Shown: piece by piece, positions 1-5,600 of the stretch
Layout of the letters: every line of letters begins with the position of its first letter
Position numbering within the stretch: the stretch's first letter is position 1
Source of the DNA: Pseudomonadota bacterium
Lineage (GTDB): Bacteria > Pseudomonadota > Gammaproteobacteria > Xanthomonadales > Xanthomonadaceae
Length of the DNA: 9,141 nucleotides
Direction of reading: 5' to 3'
Assembly: GCA_023392975.1 (NCBI GenBank)
Contig: JAEWNA010000259.1
Location: 1 to 9,141 of the forward strand
The notes under the pieces: generated by a model
Databases searched by the model: none
What the model saw: the letters and a program-made list of their open reading frames with translations, nothing else
What the model was told of the DNA's origin: nothing
Program-made: the position numbers and the translations under genes

Positions 1-58
1 GGCCACGTCTTCGATGCGCGACAAGATGCGCCGCATCGGAGACCCCGGCTTCGTGTGA
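1..58 (+). CDS. Possible 3' end of an upstream gene (partial, unidentified)
   Basis: Frame 2 is open from the window edge to a TGA at 56-58 and reads ATSSMRDKMRRIGDPGFV. Fifteen of its 17 complete sense codons end in G or C, as in the real genes here. I do not recognise the family from 18 residues. An alternative is a minus-strand gene starting with ATG at 36 (MRRILSRIEDVA, running off the edge), which uses the same third-position register, so codon bias cannot decide between them. The upstream sequence is needed to settle it. Confidence 0.3.
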   Translation, partial: ATSSMRDKMRRIGDPGFV

Positions 59-119
59 ATACTCTAGACAACTCCCGCATCCTGCCGTGCAATCGATCAC
101 GCGCCCGCTGGGAGGGCAT

Positions 120-659
120 ATGGCCAAGTTCAAGAAGACCACCGCGAAGAAGACAACCGCCAAGGCCAGCCCGGCCGCCGATGCCGAGCACCTGTCCAAG
201 AGCCTCAGCGAATCCGCCCAGCAGATCTGGCTGGCCGGCGTCGGCGCCTTCTCGCGCGCCCAGGCCGAAGGCACCAAGCTGTTCGAGGCGCTCGTGAAGG
301 AAGGCATGGGTCTGGAGCAGACCATGCGCAAGTTCGCCGGCGGCCGCGCCGATGTCGTCCGCGATGTGGTCGAAAGCCGCGTCGGCCAGGCGCGCGAGCG
401 CGCCACCGACACGTGGGACAAGCTGGAGAAGGTCTTCGAGGACCGCGTCCAGCGCGCCCTCGTCAAGCTGGGCGTGCCCAGCCGCGAAGACCTCAACGAC
501 CTGAGCGCCCGCGTCGAGGCCCTGACCGCCGAGCTGCGACGCCAGGGCGGCAAGCCCGCCGCCGCGCCGCGCAAGGCCGCGAAGAAGGCTGCCAAGGCAC
601 CGGCGGCGAAGGCCCCGGCCAAGCGCGCCCGCAAGCCGAAGGCTACCCCGGCCGAGTAA
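120..659 (+). CDS. Phasin family protein (polyhydroxyalkanoate granule-associated)
   Basis: This 179-residue protein looks like a PhaF/PhaI-type phasin, which coats cytoplasmic PHA granules and can tie them to DNA. The start is ATG 120, with GGGAGG at 110-115 just upstream; an in-frame GTG at 87 has no such site. Residues 1-20 are Lys/Thr-rich. The phasin core begins around 33-60 with SAQQIWLAGVGAFSRAQAEG, followed by amphipathic helix to about 115. A heptad-like segment near 119-141 (LGVPSREDLNDLSARVEALT) is the usual oligomerisation coiled coil. The tail from about 144 is a low-complexity Ala/Lys/Pro region like histone H1, as in PhaF, where it binds nucleic acid. No signal peptide or membrane segment is seen. 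No PHA synthase lies in the window, so the link to PHA rests on family identity. It converges with the acyl-CoA reductase gene on the opposite strand. Confidence 0.88.
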   Translation: MAKFKKTTAKKTTAKASPAADAEHLSKSLSESAQQIWLAGVGAFSRAQAEGTKLFEALVKEGMGLEQTMRKFAGGRADVVRDVVESRVGQARERATDTWDKLEKVFEDRVQRALVKLGVPSREDLNDLSARVEALTAELRRQGGKPAAAPRKAAKKAAKAPAAKAPAKRARKPKATPAE

Positions 660-917
660 TCGCCGGCAGATCAACGCGGCGGCACCGGAATACGTTTCCA
701 TCGCCCGCCCGCCGCGTCCATCTGGTAGTGTTCGTACTGCACCGCACCAAATCTCTCTCGCGTCGCGGAAGCGACGCTCCCATTGGCGGCTCGCGCCGTC
801 GTTTCGCCCGCCAACCACACACGAAGTCCGTAGCTCCCCTCCCCTCACGGCTTCGGTAGGCGGGCTTCTTTTTGCCCGGACGGACCGCGATCCTTTCTCC
901 GTCGCGATCCCGGAAAG
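660..917. other. Structured intergenic region between convergent genes
   Basis: No credible coding frame is seen here. Three local inverted repeats are visible. GCGTCGC (760-766) pairs with GCGACGC (771-777) around a GGAA loop. TTGGCGG (783-789) pairs with CCGCCAA (808-814) across 18 nt. CGGGC (861-865) pairs with GCCCG (874-878), with TTCTTTTT between them. The T run at 868-873 after GC-rich sequence could mark the end of the phasin transcript, but its upstream stem is imperfect, so I do not call a firm terminator. Confidence 0.4.
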
Positions 918-947
918 ACGAAAGGCAGCCGCGAGGCTGCCTTTCGT
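918..947 (-). terminator. Hairpin terminator for the acyl-CoA reductase gene
   Basis: A perfect 13-bp stem (918-930 with 935-947) closes on a 4-nt loop (GCGA on the plus strand). It begins 38 nt beyond the reductase stop codon. Read on the minus strand it is followed by a short pyrimidine-rich stretch (CTTTCC), weaker than a classic U tract. It could also stop phasin readthrough coming from the other side. Confidence 0.7.
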
Positions 948-985
948 GCGTCAGAGTCGGAAAAATCCAGCCCTCGGTTCGGCGG

Positions 986-2974
986 TTACCAGTGCACGCC
1001 GCGCATCAGCGCCGCGAACGCGATCTGCTCCTGGCTCGGCTGTTCTTCCTTCAGCGCCTTCTTGTCGCCCTTGGCCGCGGCAGAATCCGGGAACAGCTCG
1101 AACGCGGTGCTCATGATCACCTCGTACGCCTTCGGCGCGACCGCATTGAGCAGCGCCGAGAAGATGCCCAGGCGCGTCGCGATCCGGCTGGGTTTCTCGA
1201 TGATGCCCTTGACCACCAGGTCGGCCGCTTCCTCCGGCGTCAGCGTCGGCACGCTGTCGTACATCTTGGTCGGCGCGATCATCGGCGTCTTCACCAGCGG
1301 CATGTTGATCGTGGTGAAGCTGATGCCCTTGCCCGACAGTTCGCCCTGCGCGCAGCGGCTGAAGGCGTCGAGTGCGGCCTTCGAGGCCACGTACGCCGAG
1401 AACCGCGGCGAATTGGCCAGCACGCCGATCGAGCTGATGTTGATGATGTGGCCCTTGCGGCGCTGGATCATCGTCGGCATGAAGCCCATGATCAGGCGCA
1501 GGCAGCCGAAGTAGTTCAGCTGCATCGTGCGCTCGAAATCATGGAAGCGGTCGTAGCTCAGTTCGATCGAACGGCGGATCGAGCGGCCGGCGTTGTTGAC
1601 CAGGATGTCGACGTGGCCGTGCTCCTTGAGGATGGTCGCGACCAGACGATCGCAGTCGGCCATGTCCGCGAGGTCCGCGGTGTAGGCGAAGACCTTGCCG
1701 CCCTTGGCCTTCATCTCGTCGCGCGCCTTGAACAACTCTTCCTCGCCGCGTGCCACGATGATCGTGACGGCGCCCGCCTCGGCCACGCGCTGGGCGCTGG
1801 CCAGGCCGATGCCCGACGAGCCGCCGGTGATGACCACCACCTTGTTGCGGACCTTGCCCTTGAGCGTGCGGTCGATGAACAGGTCGGGATCGAGGTGGCG
1901 TTCCCAGTAGTCCCACAGGCGCCAGGCGTACGTGTCGAGATTCGGCACCGCGATGCCGCTGCCCTTGAGCGCGCGCTCGGTTTCGCGGTTGTCGAAGCGG
2001 GTCGGATAGGTGATGAACTTCATCACCGCCTTCGGAATCTTGAAGTCGCGCAGCAGCATGCCGACGAAGCGCTTCACCGGCGGCAGGCTGCCGATGGCGC
2101 CGCGCACGCCGCCGGGGATGAAAGCGAACATGCGCGCGTCGAGGCGCATGGTCATCTCCGGCGCATGGCCGGCACGGGCGAAGGTGTTCAGCACCTCGCC
2201 GACGCGCATCGGATCGGGATCGACCAAATGGAAACAGTGGCCGTCGAGCTTCGGCTTGTGCGCGATGTGGTCCATCGCGTCGACGACGAAGTCGACCGGT
2301 ACCACGTTGATGCGTCCGCCCTCGATGCCCAGCATCGGCATCCACGGCGGCAGCATCTCGCGCATCTTCTTCAGCAGCGTGAAGAAGTAGTATGGGCCGT
2401 CGATCTTGTCCATCTCGCCGGTCTGCGAATGGCCGACCACCATGCCGGGACGGTAGATGCGCCATTTGATGCGCTTCTCGTTGCGGACCAGGCCCTCGGA
2501 ATCGTGCTTCGTGCGCAGGTAGGGATCGTCCAGGCCCTCGGCCTCGTCGAACATGTCCTCGCGGAAGATGCCGGGGTACAGGCCAGCGGCGGCGATCGAA
2601 CTGGTGTGGTGGAAGCAACCGGCACCGATGGCGGCGGCCAGATCCAGCGCGTTCTGCGTGCCGTCGACGTTGGCCTTTCTCTGGCTCTCTGCGTCGGCGG
2701 TCAGGTCGTAGATCGCGGCGAGGTGGAAGAAATGCTTGACCTTGCCCGACAGCGTGCGGAGCTGCGCGGCGGTCAAGCCGCACTTGGGTGCGGTCATGTC
2801 GCCGTGCACAGGTACCACGCGCTTGGGATCCCAGCCCATCTTCTTGGCGAGCGCGTCGTACTTCTTCTGCGAATCCTTGCGCACCAGCACGTAGATCGTG
2901 CCCTTGCGCTTGAGCAGGTTGCCGACCAGGAAACGGCCGACGAACCCGGTGGCACCGGTGACGAAATAACTCAT
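986..2974 (-). CDS. Double-SDR fatty acyl-CoA reductase (alcohol-forming, Maqu_2507-like)
   Basis: The 662-residue protein fuses two Rossmann units. The N-terminal extended SDR has TGATGFVG at 6-13 and the active-site Y152-x3-K156. The C-terminal classical SDR has TGGSSGIG at 383-390, NNAG at 460-463, S514 and Y528-x3-K532. Length, order and long stretches (RIYRPGMVVGHSQTGEMDK, ERTMQLNYFG, the C-terminal MRGVHW) match my memory of the Marinobacter Maqu_2507 enzyme of about 661 residues. That enzyme reduces fatty acyl-CoA through the aldehyde to the primary alcohol with NADPH. Both catalytic sets are intact, so no decay is apparent. The start is ATG 2974, preceded by GAGGG seven bases upstream; extension to 3145 adds a low-complexity Arg-rich stretch and is rejected. 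No signal peptide is seen, so it should be cytosolic or peripheral. It is divergent from the ACBP gene, which would supply its substrate. Product chain length cannot be read from sequence. Confidence 0.9.
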   Translation of the reverse strand: MSYFVTGATGFVGRFLVGNLLKRKGTIYVLVRKDSQKKYDALAKKMGWDPKRVVPVHGDMTAPKCGLTAAQLRTLSGKVKHFFHLAAIYDLTADAESQRKANVDGTQNALDLAAAIGAGCFHHTSSIAAAGLYPGIFREDMFDEAEGLDDPYLRTKHDSEGLVRNEKRIKWRIYRPGMVVGHSQTGEMDKIDGPYYFFTLLKKMREMLPPWMPMLGIEGGRINVVPVDFVVDAMDHIAHKPKLDGHCFHLVDPDPMRVGEVLNTFARAGHAPEMTMRLDARMFAFIPGGVRGAIGSLPPVKRFVGMLLRDFKIPKAVMKFITYPTRFDNRETERALKGSGIAVPNLDTYAWRLWDYWERHLDPDLFIDRTLKGKVRNKVVVITGGSSGIGLASAQRVAEAGAVTIIVARGEEELFKARDEMKAKGGKVFAYTADLADMADCDRLVATILKEHGHVDILVNNAGRSIRRSIELSYDRFHDFERTMQLNYFGCLRLIMGFMPTMIQRRKGHIINISSIGVLANSPRFSAYVASKAALDAFSRCAQGELSGKGISFTTINMPLVKTPMIAPTKMYDSVPTLTPEEAADLVVKGIIEKPSRIATRLGIFSALLNAVAPKAYEVIMSTAFELFPDSAAAKGDKKALKEEQPSQEQIAFAALMRGVHW

Positions 2975-3079
2975 GTCCTCGCCCTCACGAGAATGGTGAT
3001 CAAATGCAAACGGCCGCGGCGCAGCCGGCGACCTAACTTGCCAGACCCGGCGTGCGAGGACAATCCGCGACCGTAGGGT

Positions 3080-3124
3080 GGCAGGGCCGCCGGCCCGTGC
3101 CCTGCCCCTTCCGGAACGGGCAGG
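3080..3124. promoter_or_regulatory. Three-arm inverted-repeat array, candidate operator
   Basis: GGCAGG occurs at 3080-3085 and 3119-3124, and its inverse CCTGCC at 3101-3106. The left pair is GGCAGGGC/GCCCTGCC with an 11-nt spacer. The right pair forms a 24-bp palindrome (3101-3124) with one mismatched pair and a TTCCGGAA core. The two pairs share the middle arm and their centres are 18 and 21 bp apart, about two helical turns. The array lies between the divergent reductase and ACBP genes, 26 bp before the ACBP -35 box, so the TetR protein encoded downstream is the obvious candidate ligand. That assignment is inference. It could instead be a leader RNA structure of the reductase transcript. 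Confidence 0.45.
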
Positions 3125-3150
3125 CCGCCCCCTCCTGCGATCCACCCCGG

Positions 3151-3179
3151 TTGACCCGCCCCGCAGGCCATGCTGTCAT
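3151..3179 (+). promoter_or_regulatory. Sigma-70 type promoter candidate for the ACBP gene
   Basis: TTGACC at 3151-3156 (five of six to consensus) and TGTCAT at 3174-3179 (four of six) are 17 bp apart, with an extended -10 TG at 3171-3172. The predicted start near 3186 gives a leader of about 20 nt before ATG 3206. No comparably good promoter was found for the reductase on the other strand. Confidence 0.5.
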
Positions 3180-3205
3180 GCCGGCCTGACCGGAGGGGAG
3201 CACGC

Positions 3206-3463
3206 ATGTCCGACCTGCAGAACAAATTCGAGCAAGCCGCCAAGGACGTCCAGGGCCTCGCGGAGCGCCCCGACAACGACACGCTCCTGCGCCTGTACGC
3301 GCTCTACAAGCAGGGCGCCGAGGGCGACGTGCACGGCGACAAGCCCGGCTTCTTCGATTTCGTCGGCACCGCGAAGTACGAGGCCTGGGCCAAGCTCAAG
3401 GGCACCGCACAGGACGACGCGAAGAAGAAGTACGTCGACCTCGTGAAGAAGCTGGCCGGCTGA
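3206..3463 (+). CDS. Acyl-CoA-binding protein (ACBP)
   Basis: This 85-residue protein matches the whole ACBP fold, a four-helix bundle that holds long-chain acyl-CoA in the cytosol and delivers it to enzymes. It carries the family signature Y31xxYKQG, then PGFFDFVGTAKYEAWAKLKG at 47-66. Residues corresponding to the known ligand contacts of bovine ACBP are present: Y31, Y34, K35, K57 and Y76. Its length fits the family (about 86). The start is ATG 3206, preceded by GGAGGGGAG at 3192-3200; the longer frame from 3170 would add an N-terminus the family lacks. The TetR gene starts 53 bp downstream on the same strand, and the acyl-CoA reductase is divergent, so the substrate carrier sits next to a substrate consumer. 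ACBPs are common in eukaryotes and patchy in bacteria. Confidence 0.94.
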   Translation: MSDLQNKFEQAAKDVQGLAERPDNDTLLRLYALYKQGAEGDVHGDKPGFFDFVGTAKYEAWAKLKGTAQDDAKKKYVDLVKKLAG

Positions 3464-3465
3464 CC

Positions 3466-3485
3466 GGCCGCCGGCACCGGCGGCC
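3466..3485 (+). other. GC-rich hairpin between the ACBP and tetR genes
   Basis: GGCCGCCGG (3466-3474) and CCGGCGGCC (3477-3485) are perfect inverse copies starting two bases after the ACBP stop. Sterically this is an 8-bp stem with a 4-nt loop. No T tract follows. It could partly end or protect the ACBP transcript and lower expression of the regulator behind it. Confidence 0.5.
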
Positions 3486-3516
3486 TCCACTCCGCGACGC
3501 CCGCCCCGCCCCGACG

Positions 3517-4143
3517 ATGGCGCGACAGACCCGCCAACGCATCCTCGACGCCTCCCTCGCGATGTTCAACGCGCAGGGCGAGCCGAACGTCACCACCAAT
3601 CACATCGCCGACGAGCTGGAGATCAGCCCCGGCAACCTGTACTACCACTTCCGCAACAAGGACGACATCATCGAGCAGTTGTTCCAGCGCTACGAGGAGC
3701 GCATGGACGACGCGCTCGCCTCGCCGGGCGGACGGCTGCCGGAGCTCGAAGACATCTGGCTGCAGCTGCACCTCGTGTTCGAGTGCATCTGGGACTACCG
3801 TTTCCTCTATCGCGACCTGGTCGAGATCCTCAGCCGCAACCGCCGACTGCGCCTGCGCTTCGCGCGCATCCTCAAGCGCGCGGACGACCGTGCCCATGCG
3901 GTCATGCGCGGACTGTCGCAGGCGGGGATCATGCGCGCGTCGGCGGACGAGCTGGACGCCGCGGCCACGAACGTGCTGGTGTTGTCCACGTTCTGGCTGA
4001 ACTACTCCGCGGCGCGCGGCGACCGCGACGAACAGGTGGCGATCCGCCAGGGCATCGTGCAGGTGATGATGCTGCTGGCGCCGTTCCTGCGCGATGCCGA
4101 ACGCGTCCACCTCAACACGCTCATCCGCGCCTACCTCGACTGA
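3517..4143 (+). CDS. TetR/AcrR family transcriptional regulator
   Basis: This is a 208-residue one-component regulator of usual TetR length. The N-terminal DNA-binding domain spans about 1-55. Its helix-turn-helix lies around 25-46 and ends in the hallmark GNLYYHFRNKDDI (39-51). The remaining helical part (about 60-205) is the ligand-binding and dimer domain and is family-variable; I recognise no specific effector signature. The gene follows the ACBP gene by 53 bp and may share its transcript, although a GC-rich hairpin sits between them. No clear ribosome binding site precedes ATG 3517 (the preceding 20 bases are mostly C and G), which would keep expression low. Its position next to acyl-CoA genes suggests it senses acyl-CoA or a fatty acid and controls the divergent promoter region, but this is inferred from context only. 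Confidence 0.92.
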   Translation: MARQTRQRILDASLAMFNAQGEPNVTTNHIADELEISPGNLYYHFRNKDDIIEQLFQRYEERMDDALASPGGRLPELEDIWLQLHLVFECIWDYRFLYRDLVEILSRNRRLRLRFARILKRADDRAHAVMRGLSQAGIMRASADELDAAATNVLVLSTFWLNYSAARGDRDEQVAIRQGIVQVMMLLAPFLRDAERVHLNTLIRAYLD

Positions 4144-4205
4144 AGCCAGTCGCGGGTGACGCACCGCAGCATGTCGGGCCCGTCGCGTTGACGTATCGTG
4201 GGTCC

Positions 4206-4304
4206 GCCGGGGTTTTCCCGGCCACCGATCGGGCGACATGGACCGCCCCGCGCAGTGTCCATGAAGCGCCCGCCCGTCGCGGAAACGCCTCGTCGTGCCG
4301 CGAC
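4206..4304 (+). promoter_or_regulatory. Cluster of inverted repeats ahead of the first cysteine-rich gene
   Basis: Three elements lie in the 187-bp gap after tetR. GCCGGG (4206-4211) pairs with CCCGGC (4217-4222) around GTTTT. CATGGAC (4237-4243) pairs with GTCCATG (4257-4263) across 13 nt. GTCGCGG (4276-4282) pairs with CCGCGAC (4298-4304) across 15 nt, ending 12 bases before the ribosome binding site. A TTGACG at 4188-4193 could be a -35 box, but no matching -10 is convincing. The elements may be operators, leader structure or the end of the tetR transcript. Confidence 0.35.
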
Positions 4305-4330
4305 CGTCGAACCGACAAGGAGTCGTCCAG

Positions 4331-4561
4331 ATGAATCTCGCTACCAAGACCGCGATCCTCGTGGCCGCCATCGGCCTGAGCCAGGCCGCCACGGCCCGCC
4401 CCGCGCAGATCGACACCTCCGGCTGCATGGAGGAGTACCGGGCCTGCATGGCCGCCGGCTACGATCCCGACATGTGTCGCGACAACTACTGGCTATGCCG
4501 TTACGGCTACGTGCCGGTGAAGGCGATGGTCGTCCCCGCCGTCGACGAACGCAGGCACTGA
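4331..4561 (+). CDS. Small exported cysteine-rich protein, twin CX6C (first of pair)
   Basis: I do not recognise a named family. The 76-residue product starts at ATG 4331, with AAGGAG eight bases upstream; an upstream in-frame start at 4295 would hide the signal peptide and lacks such a site. Residues 1-22 form a Sec signal peptide with a likely cut after ATA (20-22). The mature part has exactly four cysteines, C32, C39, C49 and C56, spaced C-x6-C-x9-C-x6-C. The i/i+7 spacing puts each pair on one helix face, and GYDPD lies in the middle linker. I therefore infer a helical hairpin held by two disulfides in the periplasm or outside the cell. The tail (57-76) is unlike the partner gene's. The neighbour at 4640 has the same cysteine spacing, so the two are probably tandem paralogues on one transcript. 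Confidence 0.75.
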   Translation: MNLATKTAILVAAIGLSQAATARPAQIDTSGCMEEYRACMAAGYDPDMCRDNYWLCRYGYVPVKAMVVPAVDERRH

Positions 4562-4578
4562 TCGCACGGCGCGACCCG

Positions 4579-4615
4579 GCGCTGTCCACAGCGCTTCCTT
4601 CCGGCCGCCGGGAAG
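4579..4615 (+). other. Hairpins between the two cysteine-rich genes
   Basis: In the 78-bp gap, GCGCTG (4579-4584) pairs with CAGCGC (4589-4594) around TCCA. CTTCC (4598-4602) pairs with GGAAG (4611-4615) around 8 nt. Neither has a T tract, so they look like intercistronic RNA structure, not terminators. Confidence 0.3.
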
Positions 4616-4639
4616 CGGCCCACCCGTCGAGGAGAGATC

Positions 4640-4858
4640 ATGAGATCGCACAAGCCCCTGTCACGCCCGATGCTGCTGGCGTTCGCCATCGCCCTGTCCA
4701 GCGGCGCCGGCGTCGCCTACGCCACCTGCTCGCCGGACGCCTATCGCGTCTGCGGCGAACAGGCCGATGCCTGCCTCGCCAACGGCACCCACGAGGCCAT
4801 CTGCCAGTACCGCTACGAGAAGTGCCTGGTCACCCACGGCTGCGGTGGATGGCAGTGA
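4640..4858 (+). CDS. Small exported cysteine-rich protein, twin CX6C (second of pair)
   Basis: The 72-residue product starts at ATG 4640 with AGGAG (4630-4634) five bases upstream. Residues 1-28 form a signal peptide: a basic start, a hydrophobic stretch at 11-20 and a likely cut after AYA (26-28). The sequence before C30 (YAT) is not a lipobox, so a lipoprotein is unlikely. The mature chain of about 44 residues has six cysteines at 30, 38, 45, 55, 62 and 68. The inner four repeat the C-x6-C-x9-C-x6-C pattern of the preceding gene, and the outer two could form a third disulfide. Sequence identity to the neighbour is otherwise low, which suggests old duplication with the cysteine frame conserved. 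The function is unknown; no toxin, metallothionein or lanthipeptide signature is recognisable. It ends 24 bp before a strong terminator. Confidence 0.75.
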   Translation: MRSHKPLSRPMLLAFAIALSSGAGVAYATCSPDAYRVCGEQADACLANGTHEAICQYRYEKCLVTHGCGGWQ

Positions 4859-4882
4859 TCGAAGCCCGATGACCCCGCAACG

Positions 4883-4910
4883 ACAGAGGGCGCCTTTCGG
4901 CGCCCTCTGT
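4883..4910. terminator. Strong hairpin terminator between convergent genes
   Basis: A perfect 12-bp stem (4883-4894 with 4899-4910) closes on a TTTC loop, with TTCGT following on the plus side. It lies 24 bp after the second cysteine-rich gene and 22 bp after the stop of the minus-strand phasin-like gene, so it probably serves both. Confidence 0.85.
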
Positions 4911-4932
4911 TCGTCTGGCATTGCGGTTGGCC

Positions 4933-5328
4933 TCAACCCTTGCGGGCGCGACGCACAGCCGGTTTGCGGGCGGGGCGACGCGCGGCCTTCTTCGCGGCCG
5001 GCTTGCGGGTGCGGCGGGTGCCGCGCTTGGCCTTGCCGGGCTTGAACTTCGCCACCAGCGGCGACAGCGCCTTGTCGAGCTTCAAGCCGGCTTCGGCGAC
5101 GCCCAGTTCGATGCGGCCGCGAAGGTCGGCGGCGGTGTCGACGAGGCGGGCCTGCACCTGATCGACCGCCGACAAGGCCTGGCTGCGGGCCTGGCCGATG
5201 CGATCGGCCGCCTGCGCCGTGGTGGTGGCCGTGGTGCGCGCGGCCATGGAGACGAGACCGAGGCCGGCGAGCCAGAAGTGGCGCGCGTTCGCGGTCGGGA
5301 CGGTGCGGGTAATCTTCTTGCGTGCCAT
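4933..5328 (-). CDS. Short phasin-like protein with Lys/Arg/Ala-rich tail
   Basis: This 131-residue protein resembles the window's first phasin. HFWLAGLGLVSMAAR (17-31) parallels IWLAGVGAFSRAQ, and an amphipathic helical stretch (about 35-93) is followed by a basic low-complexity tail from about 95 (KPAAKKAARRPARKPAVRR). The heptad segment of the longer phasin is missing, so it is a shortened or divergent member, closer in layout to small granule- or DNA-binding phasins. The start is ATG 5328 with GGAG seven bases upstream. The tail suggests nucleic acid binding; the front suggests granule or membrane-surface contact. A weak 5' leader hairpin (GCCGG 5350-5354 with CCGGC 5359-5363) is visible. 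It is divergent from the TPR gene across 272 bp in which I see no convincing promoter or gene. An H1-like DNA-binding protein is the main alternative. Confidence 0.7.
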   Translation of the reverse strand: MARKKITRTVPTANARHFWLAGLGLVSMAARTTATTTAQAADRIGQARSQALSAVDQVQARLVDTAADLRGRIELGVAEAGLKLDKALSPLVAKFKPGKAKRGTRRTRKPAAKKAARRPARKPAVRRARKG

Positions 5329-5600
5329 GGGAATGCTCCGTTGCGGGGGGCCGGTGACCCGGCGAGGGACAGTGCCAGCATGCCCCCGGCCCGCAGAGCA
5401 AACACACTAGGGGAGGACGGTCTCGACGCCGCCATCGAGCGCCTGCGGACGTCGCGGACGGCCGCTGCATCCGCACGCGGCATCGCCGATCCGCAGCGCG
5501 TTGCGCGTCGTTCGCAGACCCGCGGACGCCGAAGCCGGAGGACTTGCCTCACATCACGACTCGCGGGATGCTGAACGCTTCCAACGCGAGGATCACGATC

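Noticed and set aside
872..3076. 734-codon open frame on the plus strand opposite the acyl-CoA reductase gene
   Set aside because: It is an antisense shadow caused by GC-rich third positions. Its product is dominated by His, Arg, Ala and Val without any recognisable domain, while the minus-strand reading is a complete double-SDR enzyme.
3078..3446. 122-codon plus-strand frame overlapping the ACBP gene
   Set aside because: It is an out-of-frame Arg/Pro/Ser/Thr-rich reading; the ACBP frame contains the full family signature.
5364..5382. TGGCAC on the minus strand ahead of the phasin-like gene as a sigma-54 promoter
   Set aside because: The GG to GC distance is 11, not the required 10, so the -24/-12 geometry fails.
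5380..5574. Possible 64-residue gene MPPARRANTLGEDGLDAAIERL... in the gap before the TPR gene
   Set aside because: It has no ribosome binding site, an Arg/Ser-rich frame-shift-like composition and no recognisable domain.
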